From Akkermansia muciniphila (GTDB lineage Bacteria; Verrucomicrobiota; Verrucomicrobiia; Verrucomicrobiales; Verrucomicrobiaceae), in NCBI GenBank assembly GCA_945882215.1, contig CAMCWM010000019.1, forward strand, positions 1-44,961: a DNA stretch of 44,961 nucleotides, written 5' to 3'. How positions within the stretch are numbered: the stretch's first letter is position 1; the number at the start of each line of letters is the position of its first letter. A program made the position numbers and the translations under genes. This document shows, one piece after another, positions 35,088-44,224 of the stretch. The notes beneath the pieces were generated by a model that had not been told where the DNA came from, made no database searches, and saw nothing but the letters and a program-made list of their open reading frames with translations.

Positions 35088-35669
35088 ATGCGTTTGTTCT
35101 CTTCATTTTGTCTGCTGGCTCTGGTGACGTCACTGGTGCAGGCACAGCCCGTGAAAGCAACGCGAACGCAGATCACCTGCGAGACGCTCTGCGCGGAGCT
35201 GTTCACGGCGATCCGGGCGAACCCTGACAAGCTGGTGATGCGGGTGGAGGAGGCGCTGGTCATCAACGAATCATGCGCCGCTGAAATCGTGACAGCGGCG
35301 ATGGATGCGGTGAACGCGGAGCCGGCGCAGGTGCGCAAGATTGTGGAGGCAGCCATGAGTGTCTCTCCCGCCAAGTCGGCCATGATCACGGCGGCCGTGC
35401 AGCGCTACACGGCCCCGGTGATCGTGGCGGCCGTGAATGAGGAGGTGCGGCGGGCGGAGCTGCCGGATTTGGTGAAGGCGAAGGCGCTGCCAGGCGAGGA
35501 GGTGCGCCGGGCGGAACTGCCCTCGGCCACGGAAAGCATGCCCATCGTGGAAGTGCGCCGGGCGGAGTTGCCGACGGCTGCACAAGCGATCTCGGCACCC
35601 GTGGTGGTGCATAAGCCGGAAACTCCGTTCAATCTGATGAGCGTGCCGAAGGCGAAGCCGCTCAAATAA
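35088..35669 (+). CDS. Exported protein with EVRRAELP repeats
   Basis: This is a 193-residue exported protein from the ATG at 35088 (signal peptide MRLFSSFCLLALVTSLVQA). An upstream in-frame TTG at 35040 would add 16 residues ahead of the signal and is not favoured. The mature part is Ala/Val/Glu-rich and helical. The octamer EVRRAELP occurs at residues 119-126, 138-145 and 155-162, with spacers of 11 and 9 residues. This looks like a repeated binding or cleavage motif. No family is recognised, and the function is unknown. Confidence 0.7.
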   Translation: MRLFSSFCLLALVTSLVQAQPVKATRTQITCETLCAELFTAIRANPDKLVMRVEEALVINESCAAEIVTAAMDAVNAEPAQVRKIVEAAMSVSPAKSAMITAAVQRYTAPVIVAAVNEEVRRAELPDLVKAKALPGEEVRRAELPSATESMPIVEVRRAELPTAAQAISAPVVVHKPETPFNLMSVPKAKPLK

Positions 35670-35771
35670 ACGCGGTCTCAGGCCTCTTCAGATGCCTTTT
35701 TGATTGCCAAAAGCGGAGGCAGGACGCCTATTCTCATCAACACAAAAACCCGGTCTGAGAAACCCTGCTCC

Positions 35772-37577
35772 ATGAAACCTCCCACGCGTGTCCAGTTTTG
35801 GGGAACACGGGGCTCCATACCGAGGCCGGGGCACAATACCCTGCGTTATGGAGGGAACACCTCATGCGTACAGGTCACCTCTCCGAACGGAGCCGTCGTG
35901 ATCCTCGATTGCGGCAGCGGGGCGCATGATCTCGGACAGCACCTCATGGCGAACGCCACCGGCTCGTTGCGGGGCAGCATCCTGATCAGCCACACGCACT
36001 GGGATCACATTCAAGGTTTCCCCTTTTTTGCTCCGCTGTTCGCTCGTGGTGGCCACTGGGACATCTACGGCCCGTCCGGTCTCGGCCAGTCCCTCCGGGA
36101 GACCCTCGCCGGTCAGATGCAGTACTCCTATTTCCCGGTCACGCTCGATGAACTGGGCGCGAGCATCCGCTTTCACGATCTGGCCGAAGGCAGCTTTGCG
36201 ATTGATGACATCCGCATCAGCACGCGCTTTTTGAACCATCCGGCCCTGACGCTTGGCTACCGTCTGGAGACGGAGGACGCATGCGTGGTGTATGCCTGCG
36301 ATCACGAGCCTTACTTCCGCACTCCAGGGCAGTCCACGCCGCTGCATGAGGATGACCGGCTGCATAGTGAGTTTCTGGCAGGTGCGGACCTGGTGATCCA
36401 TGACGCGCAGTTCACCGATGCCGAGTACGCCAGCAAGAAAGGCTGGGGCCACAGCCCGGTGGAATACGTCGCTGAAATCGGCCTGATGGCCGGTGTGACT
36501 CGGATGGCTTTCACACATCATGACCCCAGCCGGACGGATGCTGACATCGACAAGATCGTCGAGACCGTTCGTGCCGGCCTGAAACAGGATGAGCCCGGGA
36601 TGGAAGTGTTCGCCGCCGCAGACGGGCAAGTGGTGGAATTGCACAGTTCCAGCCGGCATGGCGGACGGGGAGACAGCTCCTCCTCCAAATCAGCCGCTGC
36701 TCCCGCGATCAAGGATTCGGTCGTGCTCATGGGTGTCTCTGACGCCGGTCTGGCGGTGGTGCTCGCCGAGGCTGCTTCTTCGGAGGGTGTCCGCACGGTG
36801 CATGCTGCCGATGGAGGGAGCACCATTCAGTCGGCGAAAGCTTCACCGCCCTCGCTGATCCTCATCGAGGACGATCTGCCGGACATGGATGGCCTGAGCG
36901 TGTGCCGGAGCCTGCGCATGGATGGAGACCATCGTCTGACGGACGTGCCCATCGTCATTGTGGGAAAACAGGAGCGGGCACGTGAAGGCATGTCTGCGGG
37001 CGTCACGGGATGGCTGACCACGCCATTTTCACCTCAATACGCAAAGGCACAAATCCAGGCCTGGCTTATGCGTTCCGCCTGCCGCTGGCTGCGCGCCCCG
37101 CTGCCGCATGATGAAGATGTCCGGCTGGCCGCGCTGCGTGAGCTGTCGATCCTCGACACGCCTCCCGAGGAGAGGTTTGACCGCATCACACGAGTGGCTG
37201 CCGCGCTGGCGGATGTGCCCATCGCTCTCGTCACGCTGGTGGACGAGCACCGTCAGTGGTTCAAATCTTGTTTGGGGCTTGGCGTGAGCGAAACCTCGCG
37301 CGAGTTGGCATTCTGCGCGCACGTCACGGTGAGCCACAAACCGATGATCGTGCCGGACACGCATCTGGATGACCGTTTTGCCGACAACCCGCTGGTCACG
37401 GGAGGCCCGCGCATTCGTTTTTATGCCGGGTTCCCGGTGTTTCACCACAACGGTGGCTGCCTCGGCACGCTCTGCCTCATCGACACGCGACCACGGCAGT
37501 TTCCCCAGACAGCGATTCAACGTTTCGCCGATCTCGCCAGCGTGGTGCAGCAGGAGCTGAATGTGGGGGCATCTTGA
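35772..37577 (+). CDS. MBL hydrolase - pseudo-receiver - GAF fusion
   Basis: This is a 601-residue protein from the ATG at 35772 (an upstream TTG at 35700 is less likely). Residues 1-290 form a metallo-beta-lactamase fold phosphodiesterase-type domain with SHTHWDHIQGF (His74, His76, Asp78, His79), followed by the distal ligands in ACDHEP and HDAQF and the C-terminal TFTHHDPSRTD. Residues 312-430 form a response-regulator receiver fold, but the phospho-acceptor position is Glu366 (IEDDLPDMDG) and the conserved Lys is Thr417 (LTTPF). It cannot be phosphorylated in the usual way. Residues 437-600 are a GAF domain (LSILDTPPEERFDRITR, FCAHVTVSHKP). The protein is likely cytosolic, coupling a ligand signal (GAF) to nucleic-acid or cyclic-nucleotide hydrolysis. 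Its substrate is unknown. Confidence 0.88.
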   Translation: MKPPTRVQFWGTRGSIPRPGHNTLRYGGNTSCVQVTSPNGAVVILDCGSGAHDLGQHLMANATGSLRGSILISHTHWDHIQGFPFFAPLFARGGHWDIYGPSGLGQSLRETLAGQMQYSYFPVTLDELGASIRFHDLAEGSFAIDDIRISTRFLNHPALTLGYRLETEDACVVYACDHEPYFRTPGQSTPLHEDDRLHSEFLAGADLVIHDAQFTDAEYASKKGWGHSPVEYVAEIGLMAGVTRMAFTHHDPSRTDADIDKIVETVRAGLKQDEPGMEVFAAADGQVVELHSSSRHGGRGDSSSSKSAAAPAIKDSVVLMGVSDAGLAVVLAEAASSEGVRTVHAADGGSTIQSAKASPPSLILIEDDLPDMDGLSVCRSLRMDGDHRLTDVPIVIVGKQERAREGMSAGVTGWLTTPFSPQYAKAQIQAWLMRSACRWLRAPLPHDEDVRLAALRELSILDTPPEERFDRITRVAAALADVPIALVTLVDEHRQWFKSCLGLGVSETSRELAFCAHVTVSHKPMIVPDTHLDDRFADNPLVTGGPRIRFYAGFPVFHHNGGCLGTLCLIDTRPRQFPQTAIQRFADLASVVQQELNVGAS

Positions 37578-37595
37578 GGAAGGAAAACTTCTCAA
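37574..37595. terminator. Hairpin across two convergent stop codons
   Basis: TTGAG-G-AAG (37574-37582) pairs with CTTCTCAA (37588-37595) around a GAAAA loop, a stem of eight pairs with one bulged G. The arms contain the stop codon of the MBL fusion gene and that of the convergent ABC permease gene. There is no T-run, so termination by this hairpin alone is uncertain. It is the only structure available in the 14 bases between the two genes. Confidence 0.35.
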
Positions 37596-39298
37596 CCACG
37601 TGAAATCCAATCCACCCGCCGCGTTTTCACACGCCGGAGAAAAACGGCATAAATGCCCTGCGCGCAGCATGCTCCGACCAGCACCCATGCCGGCGACAAG
37701 GCCACACTCGCCACGCATGCCACTCCTGCCGTCATCACGCCCAGTCCCAGCGGCAGGATGATCAGATAGGCGGCTAAGTGTCCGAACCGGAACCTGCGGG
37801 CCGGAGATGACATCTGCTGGAGGCGGTAGTAGATGAACATGGGCCGGATCATAATCCACAGAAGCGCGAGCGCCAACGCGATGCCGAAGAGCACGGTAAT
37901 GCCTCTCTCATGACCCAGAATGAAACACTGCGCGGCGACCACTGGCAGCACCAGTACCAGACAAGCCGCCATGCGCGCGATGGTGATGCGGCGTGAGACG
38001 CGCAGCAGATCGCTCACGCTCACCGGCAGGCCGGCGAAGAAGGGCATCGCGTGATTGCCAAGCGGCCGGCCGCAGGTGGCGACTGGAATGGCATTCGACA
38101 CGGGAAAGGCAAGACCCGCGACAGCGGCCAGCGGCAGGATGATGATCCATGCCTCCAAGGTCTCAAGTTTGATCCAGCGCGAGCCAAAGTTTACCAGCAC
38201 ATACGCCGTCAGCAGGAGCAGCACGCAGACCATCACCGCCTGCCACCACCGGCGTGTCCAACCCGCGTGCGTGCCGGTCAAAATGGCAACGGTCTCACGA
38301 TCCCGGCCGCGCAGGAGCAACAGCGCGAGCTTTTCGATCCAGCCTTCGTGAATGAGGGTGCTTTCATTCTCTCTGGCATGCTGGATGGCCACCAACACGC
38401 CGGTCGAAGTGTTTTGTTCAATCTCCTCCGTCGCGTCTTCTCCCGAAAAATCGTCCGCCTCATTGCCTGGAGTTTCAAAATGACGGTCTGGAAAAAGACG
38501 ATCGTAGGCGATGGCGGCCTTGTCCGGAAAACGCCACCACATGAAGCCCCCGGAAACAATGCAGGCCAGCGTGAGCATGAGCGCGGTGCTGTCGTGCGCG
38601 GCATGCACCGCCCATTTGGCGGGAAGCAGCCATGAAGCGGGCGCGCAGAGCGCGGTGATCCAGCCTGGCAGCGCCTGACCGTAGTGATGGTTTTTTTCGA
38701 ACCACCATGCGTAAAGCGCCAGCACCACCCAGACGAGCAGCGCCAGGCTCCATGCCTTCACCACCACATTTCCCATTCCCTGCGTGGCGCTGTCGTGCAT
38801 CACGCAGGCCGTCATCACGATCCAGAGCAGCACACCCATTCCGACGATCTGCAGCCAAGCGTCGGCGGGCGCGGGAAATCCCTGCCATGCCCATGCCGCC
38901 ACCATCATGCGGGGCAGCAGCACCAGCGTGTCGCGCAGAAACATCCCGCGCCCCCAGCGGCAGATGTCACGGCCCGGCACCGGCAGATGCCACAACACAT
39001 TCACCGTCGGGCTGGACTGCAACTGCCAGTAAAAACGATGGCCTGAGAGCCGCGTGGTGAGCAGCACCGCGCCCGCGAGCATGAAATCCCGCCACATGGC
39101 CGTCCCGAGCCGGGGATCGCGCAAACCCGCGAGCAGGCACAGGATCATGGCCAGCATACTTTCCCAGCCGATGAATTTCAGCACGGCCTTGATGCGCGGC
39201 CACCAGCGGCGGTCGGTGGGCTCCATCGAGGCTCCACGCAGGGCATTTGCGGCCATGCGCTGGAGGTTCGCCTCGGCGTCTGGATGGTGAAAAAACAT
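37592..39298 (-). CDS. ABC transporter permease, unusually large
   Basis: This is a 568-residue integral membrane protein with about 12 hydrophobic segments, beginning 9 bases after the stop of the ABC ATPase. Each half carries a cluster of helices separated by a charged, soluble region at about residues 285-345 (ATEEIEQNTSTG, a stretch likely to be cytosolic). No conserved permease signature is recognised, so the assignment rests on topology and the partner gene. The upstream genes encode a cupredoxin and a propeller dehydrogenase. A role in maturing or moving something needed by those proteins, perhaps a metal or cofactor, is possible but unproven. Confidence 0.75.
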   Translation of the reverse strand: MFFHHPDAEANLQRMAANALRGASMEPTDRRWWPRIKAVLKFIGWESMLAMILCLLAGLRDPRLGTAMWRDFMLAGAVLLTTRLSGHRFYWQLQSSPTVNVLWHLPVPGRDICRWGRGMFLRDTLVLLPRMMVAAWAWQGFPAPADAWLQIVGMGVLLWIVMTACVMHDSATQGMGNVVVKAWSLALLVWVVLALYAWWFEKNHHYGQALPGWITALCAPASWLLPAKWAVHAAHDSTALMLTLACIVSGGFMWWRFPDKAAIAYDRLFPDRHFETPGNEADDFSGEDATEEIEQNTSTGVLVAIQHARENESTLIHEGWIEKLALLLLRGRDRETVAILTGTHAGWTRRWWQAVMVCVLLLLTAYVLVNFGSRWIKLETLEAWIIILPLAAVAGLAFPVSNAIPVATCGRPLGNHAMPFFAGLPVSVSDLLRVSRRITIARMAACLVLVLPVVAAQCFILGHERGITVLFGIALALALLWIMIRPMFIYYRLQQMSSPARRFRFGHLAAYLIILPLGLGVMTAGVACVASVALSPAWVLVGACCAQGIYAVFLRRVKTRRVDWISRG

Positions 39299-39307
39299 GG
39301 CGTGTGG

Positions 39308-40030
39308 TCAGCGCAGGCCGCGCAGCACGTTTTCCTGGCCTTCCGGAGCAGCGGCGATCATCTCGCGCACTTTTGCACTCGTCTCCCACAACACCACGCG
39401 GCCATTCCGCAGCACGCAGACGTGATCGGAGAAGTCAGCGGCCAGATCGACCATCTGCGTCGTGTAAACGATGATGCCGCCCGCGTCCGCCAGCTTTCGC
39501 GCGAGGCGGCGGAACACGCCCATGCCGATCACATCCATGCCGGAGGCGAACGGCTCGTCCACCAGCCACAACTCGGGCCGGATGACGCACGCGCAGGCCA
39601 GAAACGCCTTCCACAACTGCCCCCGTGACAACGAGCCCGCGCTACGCTTCAAGAGCGCGGCGATGCCGGTTTCATCGAGCATCCGGGTGAGCTCCGCCTC
39701 GTGATCCTCCACCTTCGCATCGTGCAGGAAGGCGAGCGTGGCGATGTTCGACGCGACACTGCGCTCCATGAACATGAGCGGCACATCCGGCGTGAAGAGC
39801 AGCCGCCTGCGCTGCTCAAGGTTCTCCCGGCTGAACGGGAGTCCATCGAAGCGGATCAAGCCGCCGTCCGCCGCCAGCACGCCGGCCAGCAGCGCCAGCA
39901 GCGTCGATTTGCCCGCGCCATTCTCACCGATCACCGCGACAATGGAGCCGGGCGGCACGTTGAGGCTCGCCTGGTCGAGCGCGGTGGTGTCGCCAAAACG
40001 TTTCGACAGGTCGTTAAACTCGATGTGCAT
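39308..40030 (-). CDS. ABC transporter ATPase with atypical Q- and H-loops
   Basis: This is a 240-residue ATP-binding subunit. Walker A is GENGAGKST (35-43), the signature motif is LSRGQ (134-138), and Walker B is LWLVDEP (154-160), with the catalytic Glu at 159. The Q-loop and H-loop positions look altered: the region RRLLFTPDVPLMF lacks a clear Gln, and the switch is VYTTQMVD, with Gln192 where His is expected. Walker A, Walker B and the Glu are intact, so ATP binding is likely but normal hydrolysis is in doubt. It lies 9 bases after the propeller gene and is followed by the permease. Confidence 0.9.
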   Translation of the reverse strand: MHIEFNDLSKRFGDTTALDQASLNVPPGSIVAVIGENGAGKSTLLALLAGVLAADGGLIRFDGLPFSRENLEQRRRLLFTPDVPLMFMERSVASNIATLAFLHDAKVEDHEAELTRMLDETGIAALLKRSAGSLSRGQLWKAFLACACVIRPELWLVDEPFASGMDVIGMGVFRRLARKLADAGGIIVYTTQMVDLAADFSDHVCVLRNGRVVLWETSAKVREMIAAAPEGQENVLRGLR

Positions 40031-40039
40031 GCGCGACCT

Positions 40040-41551
40040 CTATTCCCCCGGAATCTCGTTCAGCGTGTAATAACCAACCTTGTGCAGCAGCGGGAGCTTC
40101 TCGGCGTTGCGGACGCCGTCGAGATGCAGTTCGTGAATGTGGCCCTTCGTGAGCGGCGTGATGGTCAAGCGCACAGATTTGCCATCTTCAGCGACTTTGG
40201 CGGCGGTGATCTTGGGAAGGATCTCATCGATCTCATCACCACCGTATTGCTCGCGGTAGGCATACGTGAATTCGCGCATGGAGTAGCTCTTCACATCGCC
40301 AGCGGTGGCGGGATCGACGGGCTGGGTGAAGGTGAGTTCGAAGCCGTCGGGCTTGGCGCGCATTTCATGCACCTCGAAGGGTGTTTTGCCGGTCCACTCG
40401 CATTTTTCGAAGCAATACGGCTTTCCGCCACGAGCGCCCCAGCCGCGATCACTGCCGCCGACGAAAACGCGGCCCTCCTCGTCCATGCGTCCACCGATGA
40501 GGCCGCTGGTGAAGCCGCCGCGGAAGGGGAAGACGACGCCCTGCTTGATGCCGTTGATGGTTTCGAGGAAGACGCGGCTGAGATTGCTGTGGGACTGATC
40601 AGCAACGAAGAGTTGTTTCGCGAACGGGCCGAATTTTCCGCCGCTGAGGTCGCAGATGATCGCGCTGGCGGAGTTGCCGATTTTTCCGTGCACAAGATAC
40701 ACGGCGGGCGGGAGGAGCTGTTTGATGCGCTCACGTTCCTTCACCATGCGGCCGGGATCGCCGCCGGGGCGGGCATCTTTGCGGCCACGTTCACCTTGGA
40801 AGGCTTCGGGGATCGGATCGATGGGCTTTGGTCCCATGTTCGGCGCGAGATCATACCAGATGTTGCCGCCGGGATGACCTTGGAACGAACCAGGAACAAG
40901 ATGCTGGAGCGTGCAGGAGCCATGCCACGGGCCTTGGTTGTCACAGTAATAGACTTCACCATCCGCATCGAAGCCGACACCACCGGGACTGCGGATGCCG
41001 CTGCAAGTCGGCACCATTTTGCCATCGGGTTTGATGCGCAATGCCCAGCCGCGGAATGGAACGGAGCTGCTGAAAGAGCCAGTGAGGCAGAGCGTGACCC
41101 ACAGATCGCCGTTCTTGTCGAAGTTGGAGCCGAGGGCGTATTCATGGTAATCGCCAGAGACGCCCCAACTGTCATTCACGTTGTCGAAGACATCGGCACG
41201 GCCGTCGCCATCCACATCTTTGAGCCGGGTGACCTCATGGCGCGTGGTGGCGTAAATGTTTTTGTCTTTGGGATTGTAGGCGATGCCCAGCACCTCGTGC
41301 AGGCCGCTGGCGAAGAGCTTGTAGCTGACCGCGGATGGATCGCTGCTGCCAGCGCCGCTGACGATCCAAATTTCGCCCCGACGCGTGCCGAGCGCGAGTT
41401 TGCCGTCAGGCATCAAATCGATGGAACCCACCTCGAGCGCGGTTTCCTTGGGCGTTTGGAAGGTGGTGATCTTGTAGAAGTCGGATTCGACAGGATCAGC
41501 GGCCCAGAGCGAAGGGCCAAGAGCTAAGAGCAAAGAGAGAATGCGATTCAT
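40040..41551 (-). CDS. Exported propeller protein of the PVC dehydrogenase type
   Basis: This is a 503-residue exported protein. The ATG at 41551 starts a signal peptide (MNRILSLLLALGPSLWAAD); a start at 41584 would overlap the upstream cupredoxin gene. The propeller resembles soluble glucose/sorbosone dehydrogenase types, with blades such as GSIDLMPDGKLALGTRRGEIWI, VLGIAYNPKDKNIYATTR, and RSPGGVGFDADGEVYYCDNQGPW. A loop KDVDGDGRADVFDNV is calcium-binding-like, as seen in PVC dehydrogenases. No cytochrome motif is present, so electrons would need a separate carrier. The cupredoxin encoded 20 bases upstream is the obvious candidate. The substrate is unknown. Confidence 0.85.
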   Translation of the reverse strand: MNRILSLLLALGPSLWAADPVESDFYKITTFQTPKETALEVGSIDLMPDGKLALGTRRGEIWIVSGAGSSDPSAVSYKLFASGLHEVLGIAYNPKDKNIYATTRHEVTRLKDVDGDGRADVFDNVNDSWGVSGDYHEYALGSNFDKNGDLWVTLCLTGSFSSSVPFRGWALRIKPDGKMVPTCSGIRSPGGVGFDADGEVYYCDNQGPWHGSCTLQHLVPGSFQGHPGGNIWYDLAPNMGPKPIDPIPEAFQGERGRKDARPGGDPGRMVKERERIKQLLPPAVYLVHGKIGNSASAIICDLSGGKFGPFAKQLFVADQSHSNLSRVFLETINGIKQGVVFPFRGGFTSGLIGGRMDEEGRVFVGGSDRGWGARGGKPYCFEKCEWTGKTPFEVHEMRAKPDGFELTFTQPVDPATAGDVKSYSMREFTYAYREQYGGDEIDEILPKITAAKVAEDGKSVRLTITPLTKGHIHELHLDGVRNAEKLPLLHKVGYYTLNEIPGE

Positions 41552-41571
41552 GGTAGTGCGCGAGCGAAAGA

Positions 41572-43131
41572 TTATTGAGCCCACTGGTAGGTGATGGTCA
41601 TCGTGCCAGGTTTGGCAGGGATGACGAGGTTTTGACCGGCGATCTGCGCGCCAGCGGCGGTGATGCGATAAGCTTGGGAGCTTTTGAGCACGAATGAACC
41701 GTCCTTGGCTTCAAACGTGCCGGTGCCGATGCGATACCAGCCGTTCTCAGGCAGCTTGCCGACGACTTTCACGGTGCGGATGAGTTTGGCTCCAGCATCG
41801 GCCTTGTTGCCGTTGCCCTCAGTGGTGAAGGACTCTTCGATCTCGGCACCCTGCCAGGTGTAGCGGAAGGTCGGGCTGCGTTTGGCGTCGAGGGTGTATC
41901 CTTTCCACTCGAAGCCGTCGTAGCGTTTCGTTTTGTCCCACTTCGGCCATTGAGCGTCGGGTTTCTCGTTCACGAAGAACGCGGGCGTGACCTCGCCGGT
42001 AGGCTGGAGCACATCGTAGCCGAGTGGTTTCTCGTGGCCGCCGCCGCGTGAGTTCCAATGGCGCGCGGCATCAATGAAGGCACCGCGCCAGACGAGGGCG
42101 AGGTTCATGCTCTCGGCGCTCCACGCGAGGTTGATGCCGCCGGGATAGCCGACTGCGATGGCACGGTTGCCGGTGCCCTGGATGAAGTTGCGATAAATCA
42201 CCGGCTCGTTCGTGGCGGCGAGCGGGATGGGATCGAACTCTTTCTGTTTTTTGGCGCCGCCTTTCCAATTGGGATGCAGCCACTTCGACAGCGGGGTGAT
42301 TTGGAAGTCAGAGCCTTTCCACGCGGCATAGAGTTCGATGTTGCCGCCGCCCTGGAAGTATTCGAGGCGGAATTCGTGCTCACCTTGTTCAAGTTGAACG
42401 CCTTTCTCTTTGATGTCACCGGCGGGATGGATGCCGTCGTAGGCGACGACTTCCTTGCCGTCGATGAGAAGGCGCGAGCCGTCGTCGCTGGAGATGAAGA
42501 AACGATACGAGCCCTTTTTGGGGGCGGTGAGCTTGCCCGTGAAGACGACGCCGAACTCGTTCTTGTAGTCGTCGAGCTTCACCTGGATGAGGTTGTCCTC
42601 GACCTTGCCTTCACGATGCGGTTTGAGCTTCGAAAAATCGGGCAGCTTCGACCAATTGCCAAGGTAGAGGGCGAAATGGAGGTCATGCAGCGTGTCGCCC
42701 AGTGGCGCGACTTTCAATTCGCCGCGCATGGTGAGCGCGTGGCCGGGGAAGGTGCAGACATAGGGATAGGTGCCGGGTTTTTCGGGCGCGGTGAAGGCGA
42801 GAGTCTCCTTTTCGTGCGGATTGAGCATTTTCGAGTGCGCCCAGATGCGCTTGTCGTCAGGCAGCCAGTTGCGTTTCAGCGCGGCTTCGGCGTTTTCCAT
42901 CTGCTTCATCGCCATGGCGGTGGTGTCGGTGCCGGGCTGGCAGAAGACGAGGTTGTGCGGGAGGTCGTCGCCGTTTTCAAAGAGGATCTTCACCGGCTGG
43001 CCGGGCAGCACGAGCAGCTCCGAGGAGTCGTATTTCATCTGGGCCGTCATCGTTTTGAGGGTGAGGACGGCGGGATCGGCGGCACGAAGGCTGGTGGCGG
43101 CGAAAAGAAGGGCAAACAGGAGACGGATCAT
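41572..43131 (-). CDS. Cupredoxin with PA14 domain
   Basis: This is a 519-residue exported protein (signal peptide 1-18). Residues 20-140 form a blue-copper (azurin/plastocyanin) domain with a complete type 1 site: His59 (LPHNLVF), Cys126, His131 and Met135 (CTFPGHALTM). Residues 190-275 form a PA14-like domain with GSYRFFISSDDGSRLLIDG and GEHEFRLEYFQGGG, a carbohydrate-binding fold. Residues 290-519 are unrecognised but beta-rich. It heads a four-gene operon and would carry electrons for the adjacent propeller dehydrogenase while its PA14 domain binds a glycan. The role is inferred from these domains and the neighbour genes. Confidence 0.88.
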   Translation of the reverse strand: MIRLLFALLFAATSLRAADPAVLTLKTMTAQMKYDSSELLVLPGQPVKILFENGDDLPHNLVFCQPGTDTTAMAMKQMENAEAALKRNWLPDDKRIWAHSKMLNPHEKETLAFTAPEKPGTYPYVCTFPGHALTMRGELKVAPLGDTLHDLHFALYLGNWSKLPDFSKLKPHREGKVEDNLIQVKLDDYKNEFGVVFTGKLTAPKKGSYRFFISSDDGSRLLIDGKEVVAYDGIHPAGDIKEKGVQLEQGEHEFRLEYFQGGGNIELYAAWKGSDFQITPLSKWLHPNWKGGAKKQKEFDPIPLAATNEPVIYRNFIQGTGNRAIAVGYPGGINLAWSAESMNLALVWRGAFIDAARHWNSRGGGHEKPLGYDVLQPTGEVTPAFFVNEKPDAQWPKWDKTKRYDGFEWKGYTLDAKRSPTFRYTWQGAEIEESFTTEGNGNKADAGAKLIRTVKVVGKLPENGWYRIGTGTFEAKDGSFVLKSSQAYRITAAGAQIAGQNLVIPAKPGTMTITYQWAQ

Positions 43132-43262
43132 GGGAGGCGCGGATTTACGAGGAGGCCCGGTGTTCTCTTGCAGGCAAGTCGCCGCCGCAATTATTTTGAA
43201 TGCGGGCTTTCAGCCGCAGTTTGAGCTTGGCTTGAGGCCGGGGATTTGGATAATCTGCCGCC

Positions 43263-43814
43263 ATGCACGAACGCACCTGGCATCTGCTCAAAGCCGCCGA
43301 CAAGGAAGTCTATGGTCCCATCGATCTCGAAACACTGCGCGGGTGGGCGGCTGACGCGAAAATTTCGCCGCTCGACAAGATTTCCAGCGATGACCGCATG
43401 AGCTGGCAGCGCGCGCCGATGATCGCGGATCTGCAAATGGACCTGCTGGTGCAGATGTCCGACAATTACCTCTACGGCCCGACGAATGTGGCGACGATCC
43501 AGGAGTTCCTCGCCACGGGCGAGATCGACGAGAACGTGACGATCATCAACTGCCTGGACAACACCGAGGCGCGGCTGTCCGAGCTGGGATGGTTCAAAGC
43601 CAGCCCGCACCATATACGCAGCGCGGCCACGACCTTGCTTGGCACCGGGCGTACAGATGAGAAAGGCGGCATGGGGGACGTCATGCAGCAGTCACGCATC
43701 GCCACGCTGGAGAAGCAGGTGATGGAACTGCAGCGGGTGGTGGATGAATGGCAGCAGGCCTACAGCAGTCTGCGCCAGCAGTTTGTCGAGGCGACTGGTC
43801 GCGATCCAATTTGA
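43263..43814 (+). CDS. Protein with two GYF-like modules and a coiled coil
   Basis: This is a 183-residue cytosolic protein. Residues 6-58 (WHLLKAADKEVYGPIDLETLRGWAADAKISP...) match the GYF_2-like module: aromatic-rich start, GPI, then a helix and a W. A second copy seems to occupy 61-115 (MDLLVQMSDNYLYGPTNVATIQEFLATGEI). Residues 140-175 form a coiled coil (ATLEKQVMELQRVVDEWQQAY). GYF-like modules bind proline-rich peptides in eukaryotes. In bacteria their partners are unknown. It diverges from the cupredoxin operon, with a 131-base gap that must hold both promoters. Confidence 0.75.
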   Translation: MHERTWHLLKAADKEVYGPIDLETLRGWAADAKISPLDKISSDDRMSWQRAPMIADLQMDLLVQMSDNYLYGPTNVATIQEFLATGEIDENVTIINCLDNTEARLSELGWFKASPHHIRSAATTLLGTGRTDEKGGMGDVMQQSRIATLEKQVMELQRVVDEWQQAYSSLRQQFVEATGRDPI

Positions 43815-43827
43815 TACCATCGCCTGA

Positions 43828-44085
43828 TCAGGCCGCGTCAGTTGGAGCGTCATCCTTCAATCCGGGCAGTTCCTTGGCCTTGTCAGCGTAGCGGTCAAAG
43901 CGGTTGGAAAGAATCAGCAGCGTCGGTGCCCACAGGCCGATGAAGATGCCGAAGCGCTCGGCATGTGCCTGCTCCTCGGGGGAGTCGCCATTGAGGAACC
44001 ACCAGATCCAGATGGAGAGCAGGATGGAGAGCATGCCCGCCTGGAAACAAATCGTGCTGAGAGTGCGGCAGATGGAAGGATTCAT
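43828..44085 (-). CDS. Small two-helix membrane protein
   Basis: This is an 85-residue protein from the ATG at 44085, with two hydrophobic segments (about 14-30 and 45-60: MLSILLSIWIWWFLNG and FIGLWAPTLLILSN) and a charged tail. A longer frame from 44256 would overlap the divergent ClpS gene and has no signal-like start, so the shorter ATG is chosen. No family is recognised. The stop lies 13 bases from the convergent GYF-like gene. Confidence 0.6.
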   Translation of the reverse strand: MNPSICRTLSTICFQAGMLSILLSIWIWWFLNGDSPEEQAHAERFGIFIGLWAPTLLILSNRFDRYADKAKELPGLKDDAPTDAA

Positions 44086-44224
44086 GGGGCAAGACTGCCA
44101 CGCACCCACGCCCTCCGGCAAGCATTCCCTGCCGCCAGCGCAAAGCTGGCGCAGCAAATCACAGTCACGGGCGGGATGCGGAGGCGCTTGAGAGACGGCC
44201 GGGCTGGGGCATAATGAGCCAAGC

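Noticed and set aside
39701..41527. 608-codon open frame on the plus strand across the ABC ATPase and propeller genes
   Set aside because: It spans two motif-bearing genes on the opposite strand and is Ala/Asp/Val-rich, as expected of an antisense shadow in high-GC DNA.
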